A model generated the notes under the pieces. That model did not search any database, was not told the origin of the DNA, and was given only the letters and a program-made list of their open reading frames with translations. DNA of 64,000 nucleotides from Mya arenaria (lineage: Eukaryota; Mollusca; Bivalvia; Myida; Myidae), in contig NC_069135.1 of NCBI RefSeq assembly GCF_026914265.1, forward strand, positions 38,554,946 through 38,618,945, written 5' to 3'. Positions 11,770 through 23,103 of the stretch are shown here, piece by piece. Positions within the stretch are counted from its first letter, which is position 1. The number at the start of each line of letters is the position of its first letter. The position numbers and the translations under genes are program-made.

Positions 11770-12400
11770 AAAATGCTATCCCAAAGATTTATCACAATTA
11801 ATACAATTGTTTTAATATACCAAAAACAATGAATAAATGTCGAAAAAAATAGTTCTTATGATGGATACCGAGTTTATTTGGAAAGAAAAGTGCAGAAAAC
11901 ATGGTCTTTCTACCTTACGAGACCACAGTAGATCACAGTAAATCTTTTAGCACTCACCGATTGTTTTCGGCGTTTTCACCTATTAAAGCTGCTCTCTCAA
12001 AGATTTACCATTTTTACAACTCTTTTTTGCGTTAATATCTGCAAACCAGTGATATAAGATTGCTGACAAAAACTCAGATTGTAGTTTTTCATATTTCCAA
12101 TCGAACATTAATGTTTAAAGGCATAAGAAAAATACATACAACTACAATTTTGAGCATAAAAATCTGCGATCTAAGTTTTTGTCTAAACTGGTTTCCATGG
12201 TTTTTAGTAAAAATTAGCTCGTTCCTAGACAAAAAAAAGTTGTCAAAACGTTCAATCTGTGAGAGTGCAGCTTTAGATGAACGGTTACAATCTTGTTATC
12301 AGTTACTTATAGTTTCCATAAATGCATATTTAGTAAGTCGTTAAAGGTTTATCAGTCAAAATTAATGATGGTTATACATGTGTATTTTGAGAGTGCCACT
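11770..12400 (+). repeat. dispersed repeat with a MITE inserted in it
   Basis: The two flanks of the MITE at 11986-12273 align with 45400-45760. Shared blocks include GAATAAATGTCGAAAA, TTTCTACCTTA, AGTAGATCAC, ATCTTGTTATCAGT-like and TTAAAGGTTTATCAGTCAAA. The copy at 45.4 kb lacks the MITE and so preserves the empty site. The nature of the host repeat is unknown; no coding potential was seen. Confidence 0.75.
11986..12273. mobile_element. AAGCTGC MITE, complete copy
   Basis: Inverted termini (AAGCTGCTCTCTCAAAGATT and the complement of AATCTGTGAGAGTGCAGCTT) bound 288 bp and are flanked by TA on both sides. The homologous locus at 45.4 kb has a single TA (45622-45623), as expected for a TA target-site duplication. 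TA duplication is typical of Tc1/mariner-type elements; the family assignment is inferred. Confidence 0.8.
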
Positions 12401-13214
12401 ACGATGTCCATATCGGCTTTCTTAAAATGAGGTAACTTTCCTTGCTAGATAGTGGTTGCACGCAAACATCTCTCCTTAAGGGTAACGAATTCACATTTTG
12501 TACCTTACTCAATACCTTAACTGGGTTTTCCCCAAAACTGAAATATTAGTTCAAAGAATTAAACATAACGAAAAAATAATTTTAATATTTATTGCGTTCA
12601 ATAAAAATCAATATAGTTTGATACTATACAATACTGTAAAAGATAGTCTAAACGTCCCTGCGCACAAAAGACAAACACATGTTTAAATGGGGCAAGAGTT
12701 CGATATTTATTTTGGCACATGTTAGAGAAGTGTGGCACACACAAACAATTTTCTTTTAAAGTAAATTTTCTACATAAATACTTTAACACTGAAAAGCTCG
12801 AATATACTGTTTCATTCTGTCTAAATGTTGCCGAACCTCCGGCACATGCCCTGATCAAACCTGTATACTACCAGTCGTCCAAAAAATAATTACAAAGTAT
12901 CAAAGAGTCCTAATTGCGCCTCTTAATGCTTACTAATGGTGATACAGATTTGATCATATATCCTTCATAGGAATGACAGCCACCCACGAAAAACACCCGG
13001 TGGATGAAACGTGTTACCGTAGCGATGCACGCAGGGCTTAAAGGCCTAGTTTAAACCTTATATAAAGCATCCTCCCCCCTCCCCCTTAAAAAAACGTGTA
13101 TTTGTACACAACCTCTAACCTCTGTTAGTTGATCTTAATCTTATTGCCTTATTGTCTTATCAGCTCTCCAATCTGAGTATCCTGCAGTGCAGTTTTCGAT
13201 GTTTCATTATAAAA
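12401..13214. other. no gene recognised
   Basis: No recognised feature. A C-rich patch lies near 13070. The last part leads into the small open frame at 13215. Confidence 0.35.
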
Positions 13215-13352
13215 ATGGACCCTAAATTGCCCGGAGCCAATAAACGAATATACAGGAAATTGGCCCCTACTGCGACACCAGTGCAAAAAGCAGGAGCTGC
13301 ACAGCAGGGAATTATCATGCAAAACATTCCTAAAACTATGCCTTTAATTTAA
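13215..13352 (+). CDS. small open frame of 45 residues, hypothetical
   Basis: An ATG in strong context (AAAAATGG) opens a frame that begins MDPKLPGANKRIYRKLAPTA, is basic and Pro/Ala/Gln-containing, and ends in TAA. No donor follows within the frame. A pyrimidine-rich CAG upstream (TATCAG) would allow it to be a 3' exon. The family is not recognised; it may be spurious. Confidence 0.22.
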   Translation: MDPKLPGANKRIYRKLAPTATPVQKAGAAQQGIIMQNIPKTMPLI

Positions 13353-13840
13353 ACAGATAACCCCTAATTCATTCCTCAGAATATAGGAACTACGGAATCC
13401 ATCCGGACACACATGCATATATAAACACATATCAATCATATGTATACAAACATCTTTTTTTCCTATTTGAATGAAATCGAAGTTCGCTGTTAAAAGGCAA
13501 GACTAGAACTGATTTGCCCGCCATTATAACCGACTACCCTAGCTCGAATATCACGTGACCTTCACGCTCAAATGACCCGCGCATTTGCGCCCATAACACG
13601 TATAGATACACGTTCTGCCCTATGCTTCGTAACAGCCAACTTTCAATTTCAATTAGGTTTTAAGTTGTTAAGTCGGGTCTCATTTGCTGAACAACTTGAT
13701 AAAAACAATGCACAATATCATAAATTAGGGTGAAGTTGAATGACAACATAATAATTTACACCTGTTTCTTAAAGAACTCGCGCAATAACTTACTGTTAAA
13801 CTGACAATGGAAAAACGTCACATCACAATTAGAAGGTTAC

Positions 13841-14200
13841 ATTATTGTATGGCTGAACCATCAACACTAGAACGTCACATCGATATAAGAATGTCTCATC
13901 AAAATGAGAATGTCACGTCGATATAAGAATATCACATCGACACATTAATGTCACATCAATATAAGAATGTCACATCAATATACTAATGTCACATAAATAT
14001 TGAAATGTCACATCAATATACTAATGTCACATAAATATTGAAATATCACATTATTTTAAGAATTCACATAACATTAAAATGTAACATTAACATAAGAACG
14101 TCAAATCAACATATATAAAATAGTTCAGTCACTTCTGTATAAGAATGTAACATAACCATTATAGTGTCACATAAATATAAGCTGGTCACATATATGTAAA
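13841..14200. repeat. minisatellite, units of about 18-20 bp (ATGTCACATCAATATAAGA)
   Basis: Degenerate tandem copies of a unit containing ATGTCACAT followed by an AT-rich spacer; divergence increases towards the right. First of four closely spaced arrays. Confidence 0.85.
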
Positions 14201-14551
14201 AGTCTTATCGATCAGCACAAGTCCCAAAATAGAGCGTCAATGTATTGAATATTTCATTTTCCATTGAGAGTCCCGTGGAAAGGCCAGATCCAGTTTAGCA
14301 ACCAAGCCATTGTGTCATCAGTGAGGTGTTATCCATTGTGGCATCACTAAGTTGTCACACAGGGCCAAAAGTGCTTAATGGAAGACAGGTATGTATAAAC
14401 ACACACTTAGATGATTATGCATTGCGTAGTGTGTTTAATGCTTCTCTTTCTGTTGACGTTATCGCAAAATTATTTAAAAAGAGTTGCACTAATTATAAAT
14501 GAAAACATTGAATCGTTTCAATAATATCATATGTGAAGGGTTGATATATTT

Positions 14552-14812
14552 CACACACACACATACACGCACACGCACCGCACACGCACATGAACGTACG
14601 TTTACGCTGAAACATACGTACGCACACACGCACACACACACGCACATGAACGTACGTTAACGCAGAAAGATACGTAAGCACACACGCACACACACACGCA
14701 CAGGAAAGTTCGTTTACGCTGAAAGATACGTACGCACACACGCACACACACACGCACATGAACGTACGTTTACGCTGAAAGATACGTATGCACACACGCA
14801 CAAGCACGCGTT
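14552..14812. repeat. CA-rich minisatellite, units of about 60 bp
   Basis: Each unit joins a (CACACG)-type tract to GAACGTACGTTTACGCTGAA and AGATACGTACG. About four units. The minus-strand open frame across it reflects repeat composition only. Confidence 0.88.
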
Positions 14813-14819
14813 CACACTA

Positions 14820-15159
14820 AAGCTGTACTCTCACAGTTAAACAAATTTTACCACTTTTTTATTTGTTTGTCTTTGAAAGAACATTTTTTTGCGTAAATAT
14901 CTGCAAACCAATGACAAAGATTGTTGACAAAAAATAAGATCGTAGATTTATCTATTTCCGTTCGAAAATTAATTTTTATGGCTAACGGTTTAAGAAAAAT
15001 GCATAAAACATCAATTTTTGAACTTAATTAATATAAAAATCTGCGCTCTCCTTTTCAGTCAGCAGTCTTATATGACTGGTTTCCATTGATATTCGCAAGA
15101 ATGGCTCGTTCCAAGACAACAAAAGTTGCCATAACGTTCAATCTGTGAGAGTGCAGCTT
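14820..15159. mobile_element. AAGCTGC MITE, complete copy
   Basis: 340 bp with inverted ends (AAGCTGTACTCTCACAG on the left, CTGTGAGAGTGCAGCTT on the right) and flanking TA dinucleotides. The interior resembles the copy at 16561-16909 (ATATCTGCAAACCA, AATCTGCG). No coding capacity. Confidence 0.8.
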
Positions 15160-15365
15160 TAACATAAATTATTAAATATATATTTCAAATGATTAGAATG
15201 ATGATATACAAGTTTATGCTATTAGTGCAGAAAAATTATGTTTAATTGATGAACAACGCATTGTTTGTTGCCACTCTTACCTTGTTATTCTGTTTTCCAG
15301 ACCTTACCATGCACTCAAAGTCTCTGTTGCGTGTAAAGGCAATACTGGAAACATTATAGCAACGT

Positions 15366-16034
15366 TAAATGTCCCACCAACGCAAAATATCGCACTTAAC
15401 GTTATATGTCGCTAAACCGACTGACGTTGTATTCCGCATCTGTAACGCCAAATGTCGCAAAACCGACTGACGTTGTTTGCCGCATTTGTAACGCCAAATG
15501 TCGCAAAACCGACTGACGTTATATGTCTCAAGGCTGACGCTAAATGTCGCAACCAATGCTAAATGTCGCAAAGCCGACTGACGTTATATGTCACATCTGT
15601 AACGCCAAATGTCGCAAAACCGACTGACGTTATATGTCACAAGGCTGACGCTAAATGTCGCAACCAACGCTAAATGTCGCAAAACCGACTGACGTTGTAT
15701 GCCGCATTTGTAACGCCAAATGTCGCAAAACCGACTGACGTTATATGTCACAAGGCTGACGCTAAATGTCGCAACCAACGCTAAATGTCGCAAAACCGAC
15801 TGACGTTATATGCCACATCTGTAACGCCAAATATCGCAAAACCGACTGACGTTGTATGCCGCATTTGTAACGCCAAATGTCGCAAAACCGACTGACGTTA
15901 TATGTCACAAGGCTGACGCTAAATGTCGCAACCAACGCTAAATGTCGCAAAACCGACTGACGTTATATGCCACATCTGTAACGCCAAATATCGCAAAACC
16001 GACTGACGTTGTATGCCGAATCTGTAACGCTAAA
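15366..16034. repeat. satellite-like array with a 111 bp higher-order unit
   Basis: Built from blocks carrying AAATGTCGCAAAACCGACTG and TGACGTTATATGTC. The marker TATATGTCNC recurs at 15520, 15631 and 15742 (spacing 111 bp) and then at 15899 (157 bp, i.e. one extra 46 bp sub-block). The minus-strand open frames are a by-product of the period, which is divisible by three. Confidence 0.9.
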
Positions 16035-16039
16035 TGTCT

Positions 16040-16312
16040 ATATTGTTGACGGTATGATCATGTGTAATGTTGATGGTATGATGATTTATATTGCTTAGTG
16101 AGGGTATGCTTGTTTGTATTGTTGAGGTTATGTTTATGTGTATTGTTGAGGGTATTCTTATTTGTATTGATTAGGGTATGATGATGGGTATTGTTGATGG
16201 TATGTTTGTGTGTATTGTTGAGGGTGTGCTTATGTGTATTGTTGAGGGTATGATGATATGTATTGTTGAGGGTATGCTGATGTGTAATGTTGAGTGTATG
16301 GTTGGCCGTGCT
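16040..16312. repeat. minisatellite, unit about 24 bp (TGTATTGTTGAGGGTATG)
   Basis: About 11 degenerate units of TGTATTGTTGAGGGTATG plus a variable TTATG/ATGATG tail, starting directly after the 111 bp array. Confidence 0.88.
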
Positions 16313-16560
16313 AAGTTGAAAAAAAACAATACACACAGCAACTTCATTTGCATGCATATGATTTACCTGGTCTAAAATAATATACGTATTATACGGGATT
16401 CTTCCAATCCCTAACATTTGCTTTATCAAAATCGTAAAAAATATCCGTCAACGTACAATAATTTGGACTACTGATTAACCCTTTAATTACTTGATATTAA
16501 AACATAATTTGCTTCTAAATGTTTTTTTTTTTCATTTATTTTTTTATTCATAACGTTTTA

Positions 16561-16909
16561 AAGCTGCACTCTCACAGATTGAACGTTTTGACAACTTTTT
16601 TATTTTTTGTCTTGAAACGAGCCAATTTTTGCGAAAATCCATGGAAACCAGTTATATGAGACTGCTGACAAAAAATTCGATCGCAGATTTTTCTATTGAA
16701 GTTAAAAAAATGATGTTGTATGTATTTTTCTTAAACTGTTAGTAACGGTTTAAGCCATAAAACATTAATTTTCGAATGAAAATCTGCGTTCTGATCTTTT
16801 GTCAGCAATCATTTGTCACTGGTTTGCAGATATTTACGCAATAATTTAATCTTTCCAAGACAAAAATAAAAAAAGCTGTCAAAACGGTAAATCTGTGAGA
16901 GTGCAGCTT
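16561..16909. mobile_element. AAGCTGC MITE, complete copy
   Basis: 349 bp with inverted ends AAGCTGCACTCTCACAGATT and the complement of AATCTGTGAGAGTGCAGCTT, flanked by TA. The inner sequence is itself partly palindromic: GACAACTTTTTTATTTTTG near the left end mirrors AAAAATAAAAAAAGCTGTC near the right. Confidence 0.85.
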
Positions 16910-16911
16910 TA

Positions 16912-17879
16912 ATGGCATCCAATTAGAGTTGAATGAACGACATCTAAATATAAGCTTATACATGTATTAATCTTTGGGAACAACACTAGTAAACCCACAC
17001 GTATTCATGAAATTATTCCAGTTAACTAAGATCTGTCTAAAATAAACCATTTAAATAGATATATGATGAGTATATAAATGAGATAAATTATACATGTATA
17101 TATAAATTTGAGTGCGCCAAAAAGATAGAATTAAACGGCCAAAGCAACTATTTGTCTGCTAACAACTATGGAACCCGATTTATTATATTCTTCAAATTCA
17201 TATTCTAAATGGTAGTACAAAGGGTGATATTCCAGGTAAAGCAACATGTGCAGGAATCAGTACTGTTGACTATTTTCCGTGCAACACTCACATGTTTAAG
17301 TGTATATTATATCGACATAAACATGGGTTTTGTCCTCTGTATCGTTCACGTGCAGTTTCAATTTGTCTAACTGTAAATTAAAACGAGGAAAAAAAGCCAA
17401 TATTAAAATAATGGGATGAGACAAAAAATGAATTGATACAAACTTTTAAATGAATAAAACGATGTATTAAAACACTTGATAGTCATGATCTGTCTAATTT
17501 ATACACGCAAGAAGATGTTATTTAAATTGAGAATATTATTGCCGATATATGCTTGTATTTTTGCCCGTTTCAAAACGTCTTCTGGCTTCAAAATTGTTTG
17601 TAAGGGCACTGCTAGCGAATACAAAAAGGCAAAACAGTTTTTTATAGAGCACGAGATATTCATGTAATCTTAAAAACCGAAAGATATAGAATTAACCTAA
17701 ACGAAAATAAATTAAATGTTCAAGATACACATATCTTTTCTCATAATAAACATAGAAATAAAATGACTAAACGTAACGGTGTCATATGAACTCGTAAATA
17801 TTGGAGATTTTAAAATTGATGGGCCAGAGCAAACGTGAAGCAGGTATAAAAGACTTGTTTAATTTCTTAAAGGGACTAT
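16912..17879. other. no gene recognised
   Basis: AT-rich sequence; a 63-codon open frame near 17476 does not look like a known protein. Confidence 0.4.
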
Positions 17880-18060
17880 ACCAGATTTGTACCAAAAAAG
17901 TTTTTTTCTGTAACGAATCTCAGAACAATTATTTAATAAAATATTTTACTCTTTGATATCATAATTGTAAAAAAATACCAAAATGTAAAAAAGAAGTCGG
18001 GTCGGAGACCGTGTTCGAACCGGTGTCGCCAAATACTAGCAACAGTAAATTTTATCAAAT
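17880..18060 (-). repeat. possible tRNA-related SINE fragment
   Basis: The minus strand carries GGTTCGAAC, resembling a pol III B box, at about 18018-18026. The other end holds AAAGGGACTATACCAGAT, which looks like a repeat-type sequence. No second copy lies in the window, so support is weak. Confidence 0.3.
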
Positions 18061-18105
18061 CTTCAAAACGTCATTTGGGTAAGAAGAGTAAAGATAGATT
18101 TATTC

Positions 18106-18111
<6 letters not shown>

Positions 18112-18168
<57 letters not shown>
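18112..18168. repeat. (AT)n microsatellite
   Basis: Pure TA run at the 3' edge of the LINE remnant. Confidence 0.95.
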
Positions 18169-18169
<1 letters not shown>

Positions 18170-18239
18170 CATAGTAACAAACCAAATATCACATACAGTT
18201 ATATCACAGTCTGATTAACCAAGTATAAGGGATTATATC

Positions 18240-19790
18240 TGTACTAAATCACAACATCATTAGAATACAGGCAAATGATCACTGAGACCTATCGGAAGAG
18301 TACCAGACTGAACAATGTTGTCTTGATGGCTACATAAAATGTGATCTAACATAGAAGAGGAGGACTCCAAGATCCTGGTAGGGTCATTTATGATCTGTTT
18401 TAAATTAAAGTTATTTAGAACTTGTTCAAACCTTTTAAAAAGAGCTAATTACTTGGCAAAAAACAACAAATATTAAAATCACCAAGGATGTACCATTCTG
18501 TGTCAGATCTAACCATAGATAAAACATTTTCAAAAATATCAACAAAATATGTTTGTTTCTGAACACATTGTTTCCTTGAATTTTAATTTCCGAGACCATA
18601 ACCAGGGGCGGATCCAGGATTTGGGGTTAGGGGGGGGCGTAACTTTTTATCACTCTAAAGGTTGCACTAGCAGATCCAGGGGCATACCTATAGTTCTAAT
18701 ATCATAACGAGGTTTCTATTAGGACGACTAAGTGGCTTATATAATTTGTATATTTTCGTTAAGCGGGAAAAACGAGGGAAGATACATGTATAATTGTGAA
18801 CCCATGTTCAGATACTTTTACTATTCAACATATTCTAAGTGCATAGCTATCTATGTGTATCTATTCGCACAATGGATCTATCAGTAGCATGCGCCTAGGA
18901 TATATCTGATATATAAACTGATGTGTTTGTTTGTATGGGTTTTACGGCGCATCAACATGATCATGTTATATAGTGCCGAATTATTACAGTAAGGGAAGGC
19001 GGGAACGTTTAAATTGCGTGCACTCTGTGTTGTGTACGAGTACATCTCAAAAGGCAATGTTGTATAAAGATACGCGAGCGAAGCGAGCGAAGAAAAAATA
19101 GGAAAATATACTAGTAGTATATTTTATTGTTTCCATAACAAAGAACATGTAAGCTCCGGGAATTTTAGGGGGGGCGTGCGCCGGGTGCGCCCCCCCCCTG
19201 GATCCGCTAGTGATAACTGAATTGTCCAGCCAGGACTCTGAAAACGCTATGGCTGCAATTCTATACTTTGATATTAAATGTCTCACTTCTGGCAACTTTG
19301 GTAATAGTGATCGTATGTTGAAATGAATAAAATGAAGTCATTCAAGTTCAAAACAGTTAAAATTACTACACGATTCAGTAAAACTCCCTATTGGCATGTA
19401 AATCTGACAGAATTCTATCATGAATATCGTGTAAGTCATCACAAAAATAAAAAGGTAATAATTTAAAAGTACATATCCGACAAGTGAAATAGAAATATCC
19501 ATTGGATTTGCATACGTTTGAGTAGTAAGAATCACCAATATAACCAGAGCATCTTATATGTGTACGGGTTTCACAAAAATCACAGTTGACAGCTTGACTA
19601 CGAACAGTTACACCTTTTCTACAAACTGAACAAGGATATCTAGGTTGTCTCCCTTTCTTCATATATGAGGATTTTGAGTTATCAGCATACTTGTCCTGTT
19701 CAATAGGTCTAGGGCGCGGGTGCACGTCACCACTTAGAAGAAGGAACACGAGAGAAATATATCTTGGAGTAACCTTGGCAGAATACTTCT
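18240..19790 (-). pseudogene. LINE protein: 2A-like leader, PHD-type finger, endonuclease (degraded)
   Basis: From the N-terminus: FLLLSGDVHPRPRP, a degenerate version of the 2A-like GDVxxNPGP motif known at the start of some CR1/L2 LINE proteins. It lacks the NPGP core, so ribosome skipping is unlikely. Then comes a PHD-type zinc finger (CSVCRKG, CDFCETRTHIRCSG, CRIC), and the endonuclease: VRHLISKYRIAAIAFSESWL before the insertion; WYILGDFN-like, LDHILCSHQDN and GLSDHLPVF after it. Closing the insertion gives a continuous SWLDNSV to SEIKIQGN reading. Stops and frame changes occur in the endonuclease, so it is dead. Confidence 0.75.
18603..19212. mobile_element. 610 bp TIR element (CAGGGGCGGATCCAGG) nested in the LINE
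   Basis: The left end CAGGGGCGGATCCAGG and right end CCTGGATCCGCTAGTG are imperfect inverted repeats. ATAAC lies immediately outside both ends (18598-18602 and 19213-19217), a probable target-site duplication. No transposase is present. A single similar terminus occurs at 38919. Confidence 0.75.
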
Positions 19791-20184
19791 AAAGGTTTTT
19801 AATAGTTCTCATTGATGAAACAAAATGGCTGGGTGTCACTTCAACCACTGGGGGCGAAAGGTACGAATGAATTTCAAATGTGAAAATACTATTTTCTGAT
19901 GAGTCGAAACAGTTGACAAGTGGTTTTTTTCGGCTGGAGAATACTTATGTTTTGTTTTAGGCTGGTTGGTATCGTTGTATTCCACTGCTTTTAAATACAT
20001 TTGAATTAAAAAATCAACTCTTCCTTTTATTAGGCTGGTAATTCCCTCTTCGGTAATTTCTACGCCGGGTTCCGAACACTATCAAGCGATAACATTATAT
20101 CTCATGTGGAATTGTTGTTCGACTTTGTTACTTTAACCATTATATAATTTACAACGATTGTGAAGGAAACTATGATAGCTTATA

Positions 20185-20382
20185 CTAAGTCACTCTCGTT
20201 GGCACGATGTTGCGCGAGAGTGTAGTCTTGTGTTGTGGGGGAAACCGGAGAACCCGGAGAAAACCCACTTGTCCGGGTTGGTGACCACTAACCAAACTCA
20301 CATGCGCCCAGGCCGGGAATCGAACCCAGGTCGCCTTGGTGAGAAGCGAGTGCGCTAACCACTGCGCTAACCGGACAACCTT
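20185..20382 (-). mobile_element. tRNA-derived SINE, copy 1
   Basis: On the minus strand a tRNA-like head carries an A box (TTAGCGCAGTGGTTAGCGCA) and a B box (GGTTCGATTCC). It is followed by GCCTGGGCGCATGTGAG and a body ending CCAACGAGAGTGA. A second copy is at 32876-33070. The pol III boxes are near-consensus. Confidence 0.85.
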
Positions 20383-20730
20383 TGTTGAATTTGTCATAAA
20401 CGGTATGGTGGTTGGCAAATGATGTGTTCACTAATGGTTTCCCATCTTTTAAGTTAAAGTTCCGTCTTTCTCATCTTTGTTACTCGATTTCTTGCGCCGA
20501 CGTCAAAGCAATTTGAAGTTTTCCAAAGTTCCCACAAACCATCTTGATGAAAATTGTACCATGAGACTCGAAATTTAATTTGGCATCGTTTGATAATATT
20601 TTTTGAATATTGCTTAATAAATAACGTTAAAATAATTTACTTTTTGTTAAAATATATAAGAGCGTCATTTTTTAAAACTTGTTATAACGACGTCATTTCC
20701 GCATTTTATCTTCATTCAACACCAACATTA
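20383..20730. other. no gene recognised
   Basis: Nothing supported; sequence leads into the LINE 3' fragment. Confidence 0.3.
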
Positions 20731-21320
20731 TTATTATATCCACTTATCAAGTTTAGAACAAGGAACCACAGACTACCAATTGGGCAATTGGAATAGAATA
20801 CCAGTCAACGAAAGAAAATGCCATAATGGAGCAAACTCGGGGATGAATTCCATTTTTTTATTCGAGTGTAACATTTTGATAACGAGCGTAAGCAGTATAT
20901 AAAACCATATTTTAACAGACATCCAAACACATATAAACTTGAACAGTTGGTAAACACATCTAATAAAAAGGATTTTTTTGAATATTTTTAAAATGGTATC
21001 TGCTATTCTTAAATAAATTCGTTAGAACATTACTGTTCTTAATTATCTAAGGTATTTTTGCGTATATTAGTTGACTCTCCCATTGTACTTAATCCTTTTT
21101 ATAATTCGTAAACTAAAACACTGCTTGAATCCAATGATACATATTTATTCTGTTAAATAGGACTATCTGGTCTTTAAATATTTGATACACTTGAATGTAT
21201 GTTATGTCTTTGAATACTCAATTTGAGCCTCTGAATTGTATTATCTTTATCAATTACTTCAATTTTATCATGTTGTGCATTATTTTGAGTAAATAAATGT
21301 GTTGTCTTGACTTGACATAC
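20731..21320 (+). mobile_element. LINE 3' end fragment
   Basis: The plus strand carries the C-terminal motif region of a LINE reverse transcriptase protein (RNHRLPIGQLE, then a GDEFHFxFxC-like stretch near 20840). A roughly 300 bp untranslated tail follows and finishes in TTGTCTTGACTTGAC repeats at about 21304-21318, a typical LINE 3' terminus. The coding part is frame-broken. 5' truncated, as expected for LINE insertions. Confidence 0.65.
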
Positions 21321-21529
21321 CTAGTAATCTTTTTAATGGAAAAATACAAATAAATAACTGCGAAAAATAAATTAATTGTAAACTATGTGGTACTTTAGTT
21401 AGTAAGTATCAATGCATTGTACACATCGATACCAAGTTTATGTCAGTTTTCGACAAAAAATTTGCTATTTCATCATACGGAGTGTAGCCCCTTTAATATC
21501 TGATGAACTATGTGCTAACAAGCTGTTTT

Positions 21530-21775
21530 ACCTCGATCATGGGCTGTTGGAGTAATTAATCGTGCTTTTTTAAATAAGGGTGACCCAGAAAAACCTGGAA
21601 ACTATCGAACTATTACTGTGCTTGGTTGTATGGGGTTATTGTTGAATTACGTAAACAATAACAGACTAAAATATTTTTTTTATCGAAACCAATAATAATA
21701 TACTTTAAAGTCAAGTAGGTTTAGGAGATCACATGATACAATTCTAATCATCCGTTAGGAGTATTACATTGATGT
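21530..21775 (+). mobile_element. LINE reverse transcriptase fragment
   Basis: The plus strand reads INRAFLNKGDPEKPGNYRTI followed by TVLGCMGLLLNYVNNNRL, the conserved RT block KGDPxxPxNYRxI of LINEs, then a degraded SRFRRSHDTI block. Only this piece survives, directly upstream of the piggyBac remnant. Confidence 0.7.
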
Positions 21776-21787
21776 CAACACGTATAT

Positions 21788-23060
21788 TTGAATCAGTTTT
21801 CAACTTGCGTTGATACTCTTGCAGGATACATACTTCACATGAAGACGTATCTCGGTAAAACCTTTGATCCCCTGCAGGCCGGTCGTCTGGGTACTGCTGT
21901 TGTGAAATCTCTGATGTCCGTGTGTCACTTCCTGCATCGTGGCTACCATGTGGTAGTGGGTAGCTTTAACTGTAGTCTTGATCTAGCTAAGCAGCTTATG
22001 CAGCGTTATACGTATGTTACAAGTGAGATATCTCGTTTTATCCAAGATATAAAACATTGAAGCGAAAACGTCTGATGTTCAAATAGCTGCACATGCCTGA
22101 TGTATACTTACATCGAAATAAACTTTTTATAATTTACGTTATATATTTTTTATCAATTCATTGTTTGCATTTATATACGCTCATGAGATTTTTGTTCAAA
22201 CACAAAAGTTTATCTCGACTTTTTTCCCAAACAGTCATTTATCAATAAATCACTCGATCGATGTGCGTATTATCTATATGCAAGGTTGTCTAAGTGTATT
22301 GCATGTACATGTTCTTATATCAAAACTCTGAGAAGCAATCGACCAATGCCGAAAATTGTGAAAAATGCAAAACCGGCCCCATGGACCACAGTATATGCCA
22401 AGCAGGGCTCTTTACTCGTGGCCGCATTCTGAGACCACGACAGACAGAAGCCGGCTTTTGACTACAGCAGTGACGACCAGAGATGATGGCAACGGCAAGC
22501 CAGCTGTGGTCCGGCATTACAATACACACATGGGCGGCGTAGATCAGGGAGACATGCTCATGAGTTTTTACAACGCTGGACAAAAACAATTAAGGTATGA
22601 ATAATTGTCCTTGTTAAAAAACAAACAAACATACTTTAATGCAAAACATTTTTCCATTGACCGTTTGAAAGTTATCTGAAATATGGACTGTTGTGGATTA
22701 TTAATTTGTTGCAAAAATAAGCCGCATAGGTGATATTCACGGTTGGCTGTTAAGACTCAATGCATTTCATTGAGCTATTTCGACAATGTTACTAATAATC
22801 AGATATAAAAACGACATACACGTAGTTGAATAATGGTTTATTACTTGAGTTTCAGGTGTGGAAAAATTGGTACTCAATATAGTATTTTGGATGGCGCTGG
22901 ATGCTTACTGTGTCATCAAACAGTTCCGAGATCAGTAGACTAGGAGCGTTTTTGGAATAACATGGAAGAACTTGCGTATGCCCAACAGGTCCACCGACGC
23001 CAACATGGTGACGCGCATGTGAACAGAGTGCGAACTCGGCTAGTGGTGCTTCTTGGTTGT
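21788..23060 (+). pseudogene. piggyBac-like transposase, decayed
   Basis: The first block reads GYILHMKTYLGKTFDPLQAG, then LHRGYHVVVGSFNCSLDLAK, the RNase H-like core. The position usually held by the catalytic Asp (VVD-S-F) is Gly. The second block ends VVRHYNTHMGGVDQGDML and SFYNAGQKQLR, the signature MGGVD region with its third acidic residue, then a GTATGA donor. The third block is the helical C-terminal exon (MALDAY, EELAYAQQVHRRQHGD, RTRLVVLL), which keeps about 50 bp missing from copy 1. Stops, frame breaks and the missing finger make it non-functional. Confidence 0.75.
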
Positions 23061-23103
23061 GTGTGTGTGGGTGGGGGGGGGGGGTAAATCAAACGTTATC
23101 ACG

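Larger units (their letters stand above)
18230..19800 (-). mobile_element. non-LTR retrotransposon (CR1/L2-like LINE), 5' part
   Basis: The minus strand encodes the start of a LINE protein and its endonuclease, and stops before any reverse transcriptase. It is interrupted by a 610 bp TIR insertion at 18603-19212. The remaining 3' part is missing beyond the (AT)n tract. The order N-terminal finger, then apurinic-type endonuclease is that of CR1/L2-clade LINEs in molluscs (established for the clade; placement inferred). Confidence 0.75.

Noticed and set aside
14493-14807. Minus-strand 104-codon Cys/Val-rich frame
   Set aside because: CA-rich minisatellite translated; no independent support.
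15365-15950. Minus-strand frames reading repeated RHLALVATFSVSL
   Set aside because: They follow the 111 bp array, whose length is divisible by three; no coding signal beyond that.
20185-20418. 77-codon minus-strand frame
   Set aside because: It is the tRNA-derived SINE read as protein.
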